From the NCBI GenBank assembly GCA_020024635.1, contig JAHHTL010000017.1, positions 1 through 44,761 on the forward strand: DNA of 44,761 nt, written 5' to 3'. The notes under the pieces are model-generated. The model made no database searches and was not told the origin of the DNA. It worked only from the letters and a program-made list of their open reading frames with translations. This document shows positions 8,929-17,727 of this stretch, one piece after another (position 1 is the first letter of the stretch; every line of letters starts with the position of its first letter). The position numbers were made by a program, and so were the translations under genes. The stretch is from Ruminococcus sp. (GTDB lineage: Bacteria > Bacillota > Clostridia > Lachnospirales > Lachnospiraceae).

Positions 8929-9531
8929 TTATGCCTCCTCATCTTCACATAAGTATTCGGTTTCTACAAGTTCCCATATTTCATCTCTTCCTTGCTTTGT
9001 CAGAGAAGAAAATGGGATTACTTTTGTTCCCGGAACCAGATTCAGTCCTTCTTTTAACATTTTGATATGTTTTTGAATCTGACTTCTCTTTAGTTTATCC
9101 AATTTTGTTGCAATTATAATTGGCGCATAGCCATGATCTAAAATCCATTGGTACATCATTTTGTCATTTGCAGATGGGTCGTGACGAATATCAATCAAAA
9201 GAAATACCGCCTTTAACTGAGAGGATGTATTTAAATATTTTTCAATTAATTTCCCCCATTGCACTTTTTCTTTTTCTGAAACTTTAGCATAGCCATATCC
9301 TGGCAAATCGACAAGATAAAGTTCTTCATTGATGTTATAAAAATTAATGGTCTGAGTCTTTCCTGGTGTAGCAGAAATTCTCGCATAGGACTTTCGATTC
9401 ATTAATGCATTGATCAACGAGGATTTTCCAACATTGGATTTTCCGGCAAACGCAATTTCTGGTTTTGTATTCTCTGGAAGTACACTTGTAATTCCACATA
9501 CAGTTTCAAGATTGATATTTTTAATTACCAT
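8929..9531 (-). CDS. engB: Ribosome biogenesis GTP-binding protein EngB (YsxC/YihA)
   Basis: EngB is an essential small GTPase of large-subunit ribosome assembly. The 200-residue protein shows the G1 loop GKSNVGKSS (residues 30-38), a TPGKT switch I segment near 55-59, the G3 motif DLPGYGYAKV from residue 75, and the G4 motif TKLDKLKRS near 141. Its length equals the usual family size (about 195-205). ATG 9531 is preceded by GTGAGGAC. It starts 17 bases after lon and ends one base before the AI-2E gene. lon-engB adjacency is classic in Firmicutes. Confidence 0.96.
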   Translation of the reverse strand: MVIKNINLETVCGITSVLPENTKPEIAFAGKSNVGKSSLINALMNRKSYARISATPGKTQTINFYNINEELYLVDLPGYGYAKVSEKEKVQWGKLIEKYLNTSSQLKAVFLLIDIRHDPSANDKMMYQWILDHGYAPIIIATKLDKLKRSQIQKHIKMLKEGLNLVPGTKVIPFSSLTKQGRDEIWELVETEYLCEDEEA

Positions 9532-9548
9532 AATTTTGTCCTCACTTT

Positions 9549-11870
9549 TTATTCTTTTAACAATGCAATGTTTAATACTTCATCCATCGTTTCCACTGGA
9601 AGTATCTCTAGACCCTTTGTAATTTCTGTAGAAAGTTCCTCTACGTCTCTTCTATTCTCCTTTGGAATGAGAACCGTTTTGATTCCTGCATGTTTCGCTG
9701 CCAGAAGTTTTTCTTTTAATCCTCCGATCGGAAGAACTCTTCCTCGGAGCGTCACTTCTCCTGTCATGGCAAGATCTGCATGTACTTTCTTTCCTGTGAT
9801 CGCAGAAATCATAGCTGTTGCCATTGTAATTCCTGCAGATGGTCCATCTTTTGGAACTGCTCCCTCTGGAATATGAACGTGAATATCATGGGTTTCAAAG
9901 AAATCCTCTAATATCTCATACTGTCGACTAACAGATCGAATATAACTGATTCCTGTCTGTGCAGATTCTTTCATCACATCTCCTAGCTGTCCTGTAAGGA
10001 GAATTTCTCCTTTTCCCGGCATGACATTCACTTCAATCTGAAGGGTATCCCCTCCCACACTGGTCCATGCAAGTCCCCTTACAATTCCAACCTCATCTGT
10101 TTTATTTGCCATCTGATAGGTAAATTTCTCTTTCCCAAGGTATTTTTCTATGTTTCTCTCTGTTACCGTAATTCTTTTTTTCTTTGTCGTTAAAATCTCT
10201 TTTGCTGACTTCCGACAAATATTACCGATTTCTCTCTCTAACTGTCTTACACCAGCCTCTTTCGTATAATTTCTTGCCATTTTCCATATGGCATGCTTGC
10301 TAATATGAAGCTGTTCCTCTTTTAACCCATTTTTTTTCAGTTGTTTTGGTATCAAATGTTCCTGTGCGATATGTAATTTTTCATTTTCTGTATAACTACT
10401 TATTTCTATAATTTCCATACGATCTAACAATGGTCGTGGAATTGTCTGAAGTGTATTTGCAGTTGTGATAAACAGCACTTCTGATAAATCAAGAGGCACT
10501 TCCAGATAATGATCTCTAAATTTATAATTTTGTTCGCTGTCAAGAACTTCTAATAAGGCTGAAAATGTATCTCCTTTATAATCCGTACTTACTTTATCAA
10601 TTTCATCCAACAATACCACTGGATTTTTCACGCCGGCAGTTTTCATTGCATTTGCAATTCTTCCCGGCATTGCCCCTACATAAGTTTTCCGATGTCCTCG
10701 AATTTCTGCTTCATCTCGAACTCCTCCTAAAGAAATTCTTACATAAGGTTTTTTCAATGCTTTTGCCAAAGACCTTGCAATTGAAGTTTTTCCCGTACCT
10801 GGTGGTCCTACAAGACAAAGAATGGGACTTTCTCCTTTTTGGGTCAAAGATCGTACTGCTAAAAATTCTAACACTCGTTCTTTTACTTCTTCTAGTCCAT
10901 AGTGATCCTCCTCTAGTATTGTTTGTGCGTAAGCCAAATCACTATTGTCTTTTGCTTTTTTCTCCCACGGCATGTCCAAAAGTGTCTCAATATAAGTGCG
11001 AATCACTCCATTTTCTCCAGCACTGTTCATCGAACTTTTAAATCGCTTAATTTCTTTTTGTAATTTTTCTTTTACTTCCTTTGGTGCTTTTAATTTTTTT
11101 AATGACTGTTCAAATTCCTCTGCATCAGAAAGTGTGGTATCATCTCCAAGCTCTTCACGAATCAGCTTCAATTCTTCTCTTAAAATATATTCTTTTTGAT
11201 GCTGATCCATCCTTTCTTTTACTTTTCTTTGAAGACGGTCTTTTAAGTCCATGATTTCAACTTCATTCATTAATCGCTCGACTAATTTTTCATACTTGTT
11301 CCAAAACTCTTTTTCTTCCAGTATTTCTTGTTGATCCTTGTAATATAGAGGGGTATTTGCCAAAATCTCATCTACTAATTTATAAATATCCTCTATTTTA
11401 AGTATATCTGCCACTGCTTCTTTTGACATTTTTCCATTTTTCGCAACATACTCTATATACACGTCTTTTAAGCTTCTTGCGGCAATATCTGAATCCACTT
11501 CTTCTGGCAATTCTGTTGGTTTATCTTCCAGTATTTCGATTTCTCCTACCATGTAGGGGTCTTCTTGCAGAATGGACTGAAGGCTAGCTTTAGATTCTCC
11601 GGAAACTAGAACTCGAACTACCTTTTTCGGAAGTTTTATCATTTGCCGAATCGTCCCTACTGTTCCAACTTCATACAAATCTTTTTGCTCTGGATCATCA
11701 ATATCCACTTCTTTTTGTGTTACAACAAATAGTTTCTGATCTTTTATCATAGCTTCCCGAATTGCCTCAATGGAACGCGGTCGGCTCACGTCAAAATGAA
11801 CCACCATTCCTGGCATAATGGTCATGCCTCGCAATGCAACCATAGGAAGATTTTGCACGATCTTTTCCAT
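9549..11870 (-). CDS. lon: ATP-dependent protease La (Lon)
   Basis: Lon is a cytosolic hexameric AAA+ serine protease that degrades misfolded and regulatory proteins. The 773-residue product has the N-terminal substrate-binding domain starting LPMVALRGMTIMPGM, a coiled-coil middle, the AAA module with Walker A GPPGTGKTS (about 350) and Walker B VVLLDEID, and the protease domain with PKDGPSAG (Ser about 678) and GGLKEK (Lys about 721), the catalytic dyad. An ATG further upstream (11927) would overlap the terminator-like hairpin; I prefer ATG 11870 behind AAAGGAG. clpX lies upstream and engB downstream. The hairpin at 11891-11929 could make lon expression partly independent of clpX. Confidence 0.97.
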   Translation of the reverse strand: MEKIVQNLPMVALRGMTIMPGMVVHFDVSRPRSIEAIREAMIKDQKLFVVTQKEVDIDDPEQKDLYEVGTVGTIRQMIKLPKKVVRVLVSGESKASLQSILQEDPYMVGEIEILEDKPTELPEEVDSDIAARSLKDVYIEYVAKNGKMSKEAVADILKIEDIYKLVDEILANTPLYYKDQQEILEEKEFWNKYEKLVERLMNEVEIMDLKDRLQRKVKERMDQHQKEYILREELKLIREELGDDTTLSDAEEFEQSLKKLKAPKEVKEKLQKEIKRFKSSMNSAGENGVIRTYIETLLDMPWEKKAKDNSDLAYAQTILEEDHYGLEEVKERVLEFLAVRSLTQKGESPILCLVGPPGTGKTSIARSLAKALKKPYVRISLGGVRDEAEIRGHRKTYVGAMPGRIANAMKTAGVKNPVVLLDEIDKVSTDYKGDTFSALLEVLDSEQNYKFRDHYLEVPLDLSEVLFITTANTLQTIPRPLLDRMEIIEISSYTENEKLHIAQEHLIPKQLKKNGLKEEQLHISKHAIWKMARNYTKEAGVRQLEREIGNICRKSAKEILTTKKKRITVTERNIEKYLGKEKFTYQMANKTDEVGIVRGLAWTSVGGDTLQIEVNVMPGKGEILLTGQLGDVMKESAQTGISYIRSVSRQYEILEDFFETHDIHVHIPEGAVPKDGPSAGITMATAMISAITGKKVHADLAMTGEVTLRGRVLPIGGLKEKLLAAKHAGIKTVLIPKENRRDVEELSTEITKGLEILPVETMDEVLNIALLKE

Positions 11871-11890
11871 TTTAATCTCCTTTAATAATA

Positions 11891-11929
11891 TAAAAGGGGC
11901 AGGCACATGGTTATTCCTTGTACCCACCC
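11891..11929 (-). terminator. Terminator-like hairpin between clpX and lon
   Basis: On the minus strand GGGTGGGTAC (complement of 11920-11929) pairs with GTGCCTGCCC (complement of 11897-11906) in a 10-bp stem with three wobble pairs, followed by CTTTTATATT. It lies directly in front of the lon ribosome site, leaving no room for a lon promoter after it, so it suggests attenuation or partial read-through. Confidence 0.55.
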
Positions 11930-11936
11930 TACTTTT

Positions 11937-13208
11937 TTATGCATTTTGTGATTTCAGGAATGAAATCCGTTCTTCTCCGTCGCGATCATACAACGGTTCT
12001 CCTGTTCCATTCACAGTTTCTTTTGTAATCTTACAGCTTTTTATTGTTTCATCAGATGGTACTTTAAACATGGTATCCATCATAATATTTTCAACAATCG
12101 CTCTTAGACCTCTTGCTCCAGTCTTACGTGAAATCGTAAGCTCCGCAATTGCTTCTAGAGCATTTTGGTCGAATTCAAGTTTTACTCCATCTAATTCAAG
12201 AAGTTTTTGATACTGCTTGATAATAGAATTTTTTGGCTCTGTCAATATTCTTAGCATGGCATCCTTATCCAACAAATCTAACGATACATTCACAGGGAGT
12301 CTGCCAACAAGTTCTGGAATCAGACCAAATTTAACTAAATCCTGTGGTCGAATCTGATGCAAAAGTACATCTACATCATACTCATGCTTTAATGCAATTT
12401 CGGAATTAAATCCAATTGATTTTTTATCCAGGCGGGTCTCAATAAGTTTATCAATTCCTTCAAAAGCACCTCCGCAAATAAACAAGATATTTGTAGTATC
12501 GATCTGGATCAATTCCTGATGTGGATGCTTTCTTCCACCTTGTGGTGGCACAGAAGCAACCGTTCCCTCAATAATTTTCAGTAACGCCTGTTGCACACCT
12601 TCTCCAGAAACATCGCGTGTAATCGATGGATTTTCTGACTTTCTTGTGATTTTATCAATCTCATCAATGTAGATAATTCCATGCTCCGCACGACTGATAT
12701 CGCCATCTGCTGCTTGAATGATCTTTAAAAGAATGTTTTCAACATCTTCGCCTACATATCCGGCTTCTGTCAATGCCGTAGCATCCGCAATCGCAAATGG
12801 TACATTTAAAATTTTGGCAAGTGTCTGTGCCAGTAGTGTTTTTCCACATCCTGTAGGTCCGAGCATTAAAATGTTGCTTTTTTGCAATTCTATGCCCAAA
12901 TCCTGTTCTGCCATAATTCTTTTATAGTGATTATATACAGCAACAGAAAGTACTTTCTTTGCTTCATCCTGTCCGATCACATACTCGTCCAAAAATGCTT
13001 TTATTTCTTCTGGGGTAAGAAGATTGATGTCATCAAATGCTCTCTTGTCTTCATACTCGAATTCTTCTTCAATAATTTCTGAACATATGTTAATGCATTC
13101 ATCACAGATATATGTTCCATTTGGTCCGGCGATTAGCTTTCTTACCTGCGACTGTGGTTTATTACAGAAGGAGCATCTTACTGTATCATCATTCATTTTT
13201 CCTGCCAT
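11937..13208 (-). CDS. clpX: ATP-dependent Clp protease ATP-binding subunit ClpX
   Basis: ClpX is the AAA+ unfoldase that feeds substrates to ClpP. The 423-residue protein has the N-terminal zinc-binding domain (CSFCNK near residue 11 and CDECINIC near 36), Walker A GPTGCGKTLLAQ (about 118), Walker B IIYIDEID, the ClpP-docking IGF loop (KSIGFNSE, about 275) and sensor-2 arginine in KTGARGLR. I chose ATG 13208 because GAGGTGA precedes it and the N-terminus then fits the family; an upstream in-frame ATG at 13247 lies inside clpP. It starts 25 bases after the clpP stop. Confidence 0.97.
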   Translation of the reverse strand: MAGKMNDDTVRCSFCNKPQSQVRKLIAGPNGTYICDECINICSEIIEEEFEYEDKRAFDDINLLTPEEIKAFLDEYVIGQDEAKKVLSVAVYNHYKRIMAEQDLGIELQKSNILMLGPTGCGKTLLAQTLAKILNVPFAIADATALTEAGYVGEDVENILLKIIQAADGDISRAEHGIIYIDEIDKITRKSENPSITRDVSGEGVQQALLKIIEGTVASVPPQGGRKHPHQELIQIDTTNILFICGGAFEGIDKLIETRLDKKSIGFNSEIALKHEYDVDVLLHQIRPQDLVKFGLIPELVGRLPVNVSLDLLDKDAMLRILTEPKNSIIKQYQKLLELDGVKLEFDQNALEAIAELTISRKTGARGLRAIVENIMMDTMFKVPSDETIKSCKITKETVNGTGEPLYDRDGEERISFLKSQNA

Positions 13209-13233
13209 ACTGTTATTCACCTCATACTTGTTC

Positions 13234-13815
13234 TTAGTGATTTGCAATCACTTCGTCAATCAGTCCATATTCTTTTGCTTCTTGCGCTGACATGAAGTTA
13301 TCTCGTTCTGTATCAGCTTTGATCACATCAAGACTCTGTCCTGTGTTTGCAGCAAGCATTTCATTTAACTTCTGACGAATTTTCAAAATATGTTCTGCAA
13401 CAATTTGAATTTCTGTTGCTTGTCCTTGTGCTCCACCAGAAGGCTGATGAATCATAATCTCTGCATTTGGAAGTGCAAAACGTTTTCCTTTTTTTCCTCC
13501 CGCAAGAAGAAATGCTCCCATGCTTGCAGCCATCCCGATACACACAGTGGATACATCACATTTGATATACTGCATCGTATCATAGATTGCCAGTCCTGCT
13601 GTCACAGATCCTCCTGGGCTGTTGATGTATAACTGAATGTCCTTATCCGGATCATCCGCTTCCAAGAAGAGGAGTTGTGCTACAACATTACTTGCAGATG
13701 CATCATTTACTTCTTCTCCAAGGAAAATAATTCTTTCCTTTAATAATCTTGAATAGATGTCGTAGGAGCGTTCTCCACGGCTTGTTTGTTCAACGACATA
13801 AGGTACTAAACTCAT
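13234..13815 (-). CDS. clpP: ATP-dependent Clp protease proteolytic subunit ClpP
   Basis: ClpP forms the tetradecameric serine protease chamber that partners ClpX (and ClpC where present). The 193-residue product has the canonical triad: Ser98 in GMAASMG, His123 in MIHQPSGG and Asp172 in ERDNFM. The N-terminal VVEQTSRGERSYDIYSRLL and the oxyanion-loop region NSPGGSV are also intact. Length matches the family. Start ATG 13815 is preceded by CAGGAGGG. It lies 98 bases after tig and 25 before clpX, the standard tig-clpP-clpX order. I see no CtsR operator in front of it. Confidence 0.98.
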   Translation of the reverse strand: MSLVPYVVEQTSRGERSYDIYSRLLKERIIFLGEEVNDASASNVVAQLLFLEADDPDKDIQLYINSPGGSVTAGLAIYDTMQYIKCDVSTVCIGMAASMGAFLLAGGKKGKRFALPNAEIMIHQPSGGAQGQATEIQIVAEHILKIRQKLNEMLAANTGQSLDVIKADTERDNFMSAQEAKEYGLIDEVIANH

Positions 13816-13913
13816 ACTATCCCTCCTGAATTTTATAAGCCTGTCTGCCTGTGAAAAGACAGACCTTTAAGATGTTCTTCCCCTCAGACTTTCAGATTCC
13901 TTCAAATCTTGAA

Positions 13914-15200
13914 TTAGGCTTCTACTGCTGACTCAGCCAGTAATGTCACTGCATCTTGCACAGCAATATCTTCTTTCATCTGTTTCTTTTCATTCTCACC
14001 CATGAACTCTTTTAATTTTTCTACGTCCATCTGGTATGCTTCTGCCATCTTTGTAAGTTCCTCGTCGAGTCTTTCGTCAGCAACTTCGATATTTTCTGCT
14101 TTTACAACTGCTTCAAGAACTAATCTAGTCTTGATACGTTTTTCAGCCTGTGGTCTTAATTCTTCAAACATTTTGTCTTCTGTCATTCCTGTGAACTGGA
14201 AGTATTGTTCGATAGAAAGTCCTTGCTGCTGAATACGACGCGCGAAATCATCTGCCATCTGGCGAACCTGCATATCGATCATAGCTGCTGGAATATCCAT
14301 TTGTGCATTTTCTACTGCCTGATCTACTGCCTGATCTTCTTTTTTCGTTTTTCCTTCTTGTTCTTTGCGTTCTTTGATTTTTTTCTTTACGTCTTCCCAG
14401 TAAGCTTTGTATGTGTCAAACTCTGATACTTCTGAAGCAAATTCGTCATCAAGCTCTGGAAGTTCTTTTGCTTTGATAGAATGAACTGTGCATTTGAAAA
14501 CTGCTGCTTTTCCAGCCAGTTCTTCTGCCTGATACTCTTCAGGGAATGTTACATTTACTTCCATCTCTTCTTCCAGCTTCGCTCCAACCAACTGTTCTTC
14601 AAATCCTGGAATGAAAGATCCTGATCCAATTGTAAGAGGATAGTTTTCTGCCTTTCCACCCTCAAATGCAACTCCGTCAACAAATCCTTCAAAATCTAAT
14701 GTGATTTCATCTTTGTCCTCAACTGCACGGTCTGTCACATCTATTGTTCTTGCATTTCTAACACGTTCTTTTTCAATTTCTTCATCAACTTCTGTTGACA
14801 TAACTCTTGTAGACACTTTATCTACTTTTAATCCTTTATATTCACCAAGTGTAACTTCTGGTTTTACTGCAACTTCTGCTGTGAAAATAAATTCTTTTCC
14901 CTTTTCTAACTGAACAACATCAATCTGTGGCTGAGATACGATGTCCAAACCACATTCATCATATGCTTTGCTATAAGCTTCTGGAATCATCTGGTTCGCT
15001 GCTTCTTCATAGAATACTGCTGCTCCATACATTTTTTCAATCATCTGTCTTGGAACTTTTCCTTTACGGAATCCAGGCACACTGATTTGTTTGCGCTGTT
15101 TTAAGTAAGCTGCCTGTATCGCTTTTTCTACGTCCTCTGCCGGAACTTCGATTGTAAGTTTCGCCATGTTATGTTCTAAATTTTCTACTTTTAAACTCAT
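13914..15200 (-). CDS. tig: Trigger factor, ribosome-associated chaperone and prolyl isomerase
   Basis: Trigger factor binds the ribosome exit tunnel and folds nascent chains. The 428-residue protein has an N-terminal ribosome-binding domain with the signature GFRKGKVPRQMIEKMYG (about residues 44-60), a central FKBP-type isomerase domain (DEITLDFEGFVDGVAFEGG to about 245), and a helical, charged C-terminal chaperone domain. Start: ATG 15200 behind AAGGAGG; an in-frame ATG at 15245 is upstream of the ribosome site and would add 15 atypical residues. It heads the quality-control operon and is the only member with an obvious promoter just upstream. Confidence 0.97.
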   Translation of the reverse strand: MSLKVENLEHNMAKLTIEVPAEDVEKAIQAAYLKQRKQISVPGFRKGKVPRQMIEKMYGAAVFYEEAANQMIPEAYSKAYDECGLDIVSQPQIDVVQLEKGKEFIFTAEVAVKPEVTLGEYKGLKVDKVSTRVMSTEVDEEIEKERVRNARTIDVTDRAVEDKDEITLDFEGFVDGVAFEGGKAENYPLTIGSGSFIPGFEEQLVGAKLEEEMEVNVTFPEEYQAEELAGKAAVFKCTVHSIKAKELPELDDEFASEVSEFDTYKAYWEDVKKKIKERKEQEGKTKKEDQAVDQAVENAQMDIPAAMIDMQVRQMADDFARRIQQQGLSIEQYFQFTGMTEDKMFEELRPQAEKRIKTRLVLEAVVKAENIEVADERLDEELTKMAEAYQMDVEKLKEFMGENEKKQMKEDIAVQDAVTLLAESAVEA

Positions 15201-15297
15201 TTTAAAATTTCCTCCTTGATTCGTACCATCCAAACGCAACTTCATCTTTTCTTTATTACTCTTACTCTGAAAAAATTACATTCGCAGTCATTGAACC

Positions 15298-15326
15298 AGT
15301 ATAGCACATTAGTCTATAAATTTCCA
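15298..15326 (-). promoter_or_regulatory. Promoter of the tig-clpP-clpX-lon operon
   Basis: On the minus strand TATACT (complement of 15298-15303) is preceded by TGC, an extended -10. The -35 at 17 bases is poor (TGGAAA). No CIRCE inverted repeat or CtsR direct repeat is visible near it. Confidence 0.55.
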
Positions 15327-15346
15327 GTCTTTTTTCCTATATTTCA

Positions 15347-15375
15347 TTGCAAATCAAAAAGCAGTTTGTTACACT
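15347..15375 (+). promoter_or_regulatory. Promoter of the DJ-1/CYTH gene pair
   Basis: TTGCAA (15347-15352), a 17-base spacer and TACACT (15370-15375), divergent from the tig promoter and 34 bases before the DJ-1 start codon. Confidence 0.65.
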
Positions 15376-15408
15376 AGAGGTAACTTATTTTAAATGGAGG
15401 TTCTCATT

Positions 15409-15951
15409 ATGAAAAAAGTATATGTATTTCTTGCTGATGGTTTTGAAGAAGTGGAAGCACTCACTGTTGTCGACCTATTAAGACGTGCCCAGTGTGATGT
15501 AACTATGGTTACTATTTCTGATGATTTGATGGTTCATGGTGCCCATGACATTGCTGTAAAAGCGGACTGTTTATTTGAGGATATAACAGAATCTGCCGAT
15601 ATGCTCGTTCTTCCCGGTGGACTGCAAGGTACAAGAAATCTCAAACATCATGCCGGTCTTGCTTCTCTTGTTTCCTCCTACAATCATGACGGAAAATTTG
15701 TTACCGCTATCTGTGCCGCACCGACTATTCTTGGACACTTTGGGCTTTTAACTAATAAAAAAGCCTGCTGCTATCCAAACATGGAAGAGGGTCTTTTAGG
15801 GGCTGAAGTGGTTTTTGATCCAGTTACAGTCGATGGAAACATTATTACCAGTCGTGGTCTTGGTGTTGCCATTCCTTTTGCACTGAAACTAATTGAAGTT
15901 TTATTAGGACCAGAAACCTCCGAACAGATCAAAACATCTATTGTGTATTAA
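15409..15951 (+). CDS. DJ-1/PfpI family protein
   Basis: A 180-residue cytosolic protein of the DJ-1/ThiJ/PfpI superfamily with the YajL/DJ-1 layout. The nucleophile-elbow cysteine is Cys102 in TAICAAPTILG, and the partner glutamate is Glu14 in ADGFEEVEA. LVLPGG (about 66-71) and the C-terminal ITSRGLGVAIPFALKLIE are also typical. Members have been reported as glyoxalases, deglycases, chaperones or redox sensors, and the activity here is not decidable. ATG 15409 is chosen because TGGAGG ends 8 bases before it; an in-frame ATG at 15394 overlaps that site. It is followed by the CYTH gene 33 bases later, probably on the same transcript. Confidence 0.88.
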   Translation: MKKVYVFLADGFEEVEALTVVDLLRRAQCDVTMVTISDDLMVHGAHDIAVKADCLFEDITESADMLVLPGGLQGTRNLKHHAGLASLVSSYNHDGKFVTAICAAPTILGHFGLLTNKKACCYPNMEEGLLGAEVVFDPVTVDGNIITSRGLGVAIPFALKLIEVLLGPETSEQIKTSIVY

Positions 15952-15984
15952 TACTATTTTTTCTATTACGAAAGGACGCATAGC

Positions 15985-16446
15985 ATGGAAATTGAACGCA
16001 AATACCTAATTTCTTCTGAAAACCTTCCCCATGATTTTGAATCTTACCCATTTCGTATGATTGAACAAGGATACTTATGTACGGATCCTGTCGTTCGCAT
16101 TCGAAAAGATAACGACCAGTATTTTCTAACCTATAAATCAAAAGGGCTCATGGTTCGGGAAGAAACTAATCTTCCTCTTTCTAAAGAGGCTTATATGCAT
16201 TTAAAGACAAAAATTGATGGACGAATGATATCGAAAAAGCGGTATATGATTCCATTTTCCGATACTTATGTAATTGAACTGGATATTTTTCTTGACGAAC
16301 TGGCTCCTCTGATCCTTGCTGAAGTGGAATTTGCTGACGAAAACTGTGCAAATCAATTTATACCACCTGTCTGGTTTGGAGAAGATGTTACCTTTTCCAG
16401 CGACTATCACAATAGTACATTAAGTAAACGACCGAAGCTTGAATAA
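15985..16446 (+). CDS. CYTH domain protein (triphosphatase-like)
   Basis: The 153-residue protein begins with the CYTH signature ExExK (MEIERKYL, Glu2-Glu4-Lys6). It alternates basic and acidic strands expected of the triphosphate tunnel (VRIRKDND, TYKSKG, SKKRYMIP, YVIELDIF, LAEVEFAD). Such short bacterial proteins hydrolyse inorganic triphosphate or related triphosphates, or act as class IV adenylate cyclases in a few cases. Length is normal for single-domain members. GAAAGGA lies 8 bases before the ATG. It sits at the edge of the RHS island: the decayed sequence begins within about 70 bases of its stop, yet the gene itself looks intact. Confidence 0.88.
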   Translation: MEIERKYLISSENLPHDFESYPFRMIEQGYLCTDPVVRIRKDNDQYFLTYKSKGLMVREETNLPLSKEAYMHLKTKIDGRMISKKRYMIPFSDTYVIELDIFLDELAPLILAEVEFADENCANQFIPPVWFGEDVTFSSDYHNSTLSKRPKLE

Positions 16447-16515
16447 AGGGAATTGCAATTTCACCTGCGCAAATATAAACAATACAATTAATGGCAGACA
16501 ATCAAATTCCTTTTA

Positions 16516-16900
16516 CCTAACATTTGTAATTTCATCTTCAACAATGTTTCCAAAGGCATCATACCCATACCGTGTCTGCATCTGCCCGTCCTTTTGGATT
16601 TCCGAAAGCCTTCCAAGTGCATCATAGCCATAAGCATAACTGCCGCTTTCCTGCTCAAGACCTCTTCTCTCTTTTGAAATCCGGTCTTATTTCCCAAAAG
16701 GTCATACCCGTCTTTCCATCCGGATAGGTCATGCTTTTTTCTTTCCCCTGCTTTTCCATAGGTATAGGATACTTCCCTTCCATCTGCATACTGGATACCG
16801 GATACATCGCCCTGTTTTGTATAGGCATACTTTGTCAGATAGCCCTCCTTATCCAGTTTGCTAAGGAGCTGTCCTTTCTTATCATACGTATAAATTTGAA
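16516..16900 (-). pseudogene. Decayed RHS/YD-repeat fragment (internal core)
   Basis: Read on the minus strand, several frames together give a clear RHS core: YTYDKKGQLLSKLDKEGYL, QYADGREVSYTYG, then after a frame change MTYPDGKT, after another YDLLGNKTG, and finally YAYGYDALGRLSEIQKDG and YGYDAFGNIVEDE before a stop near 16516. At least three frame changes and no usable start make this a dead fragment. The YD repeats are the hallmark of RHS toxin-delivery proteins. The upstream edge near 16900 is an abrupt change from much more AT-rich DNA. It lies downstream of, and in the same orientation as, the RHS terminus at 19095-19460, the layout of displaced RHS-tip cassettes. Confidence 0.8.
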
Positions 16901-16969
16901 TAAACTTAGGCTATTTAGTTAAAAAGTCTAAAGAATGAGAATTACTTCAATTTCAAGTAATGACTAATA

Positions 16970-17434
16970 TTATTTTTCTATAATATCATTATCTTTTAAA
17001 AACTCTATTACTTTATGAAACTGCATTTTTTTACCAATATTTTTTATTATTGCAAGTACTATTGTTGATAATGTTAATTGTATCATTTCCATAAATAATA
17101 TCATTATAATACTTTTAAACATAATAGCAATTGCTATTATCCATACAATTGCAGGTATGATATAATAGGTATATTTAATTTCCGGTCTAAGCTTTTGTTC
17201 CATATATAAAGTACTTGCTTTACCTTCCTTTTTAACATAAAGATATGTCCAATACAAAGAACGTATTTTCATGCTTCCTCCAGTATAAAATAAATAGAAA
17301 CCAGTATCATCTATTTTTAGAAGCATTTCATTATTTATACACAGATTAGACCAGGTATATTTTGTTGTATTTTCTGTTATTTTTTTTAAAATTAATTCTT
17401 CAGTTAATTTGCTTTGATTAGTCCATTTTTTCAT
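16970..17434 (-). CDS. Hypothetical membrane protein, possible immunity protein
   Basis: I do not recognise this 154-residue protein. The N-terminal 90 residues are polar with beta-rich character (LLKIDDTGFYLFYTGGSMKIRS). Two hydrophobic segments follow (about 92-110 and 113-133), and the tail is short and basic. This soluble-plus-hairpin layout is seen in some membrane-anchored immunity proteins, but that is inference from position between two RHS fragments. ATG 17434 has a good ribosome site (AAGGAAAG, about 6 bases). Codons are extremely AT-rich compared with neighbouring housekeeping genes, suggesting transfer. No terminator stronger than a 7-bp AT hairpin (about 16943-16963) follows. Confidence 0.55.
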   Translation of the reverse strand: MKKWTNQSKLTEELILKKITENTTKYTWSNLCINNEMLLKIDDTGFYLFYTGGSMKIRSLYWTYLYVKKEGKASTLYMEQKLRPEIKYTYYIIPAIVWIIAIAIMFKSIIMILFMEMIQLTLSTIVLAIIKNIGKKMQFHKVIEFLKDNDIIEK

Positions 17435-17521
17435 TTTAAGCTTTCCTTCTATCTTTCCAATACTTTAAATAGTATTTAATTGTATAGATGGTATATTTAT
17501 ATAATCTTGTTAGATACTTTT

Positions 17522-17722
17522 CTAACTGTTCTTACATATTATATTTTTTATTAATATATATTTTGCAAAATTGAAACACCCTAAAATCAATATAAAAGAT
17601 AGTAAATAGAAACATATAGCACCTATTTGAACCATTTTTTCTTCACCAAAACTAGAACTTAAAATCTTAGCAGCAAAGATACCACATATTCCCAATAGCA
17701 AAAAGCACCATCCCCCTGCCAT
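17522..17722 (-). CDS. Small hypothetical two-helix membrane protein
   Basis: A 66-residue frame with two hydrophobic helices (residues 2-20 and 31-52) and a short basic tail. It begins five bases after the stop of the broken membrane gene upstream (17728-18150), has no recognisable ribosome site, and could be a continuation or duplicate of that decayed gene rather than an independent one. I cannot assign a family. Confidence 0.3.
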   Translation of the reverse strand: MAGGWCFLLLGICGIFAAKILSSSFGEEKMVQIGAICFYLLSFILILGCFNFAKYILIKNIICKNS

Positions 17723-17727
17723 TTTTT

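Noticed and set aside
13840..13870. A 7-bp hairpin between tig and clpP (GTCTGTC/GGCAGAC) as a terminator
   Set aside because: The stem is short and no T run follows on the minus strand; at most a processing site.
15200..15400. CIRCE or CtsR operators upstream of tig/clpP
   Set aside because: Neither the CIRCE inverted repeat nor the CtsR direct repeat could be found by eye.
16439..16922. Short plus-strand frames opposite the RHS fragment
   Set aside because: They are mirror frames of decayed YD repeats and carry no protein-like features.
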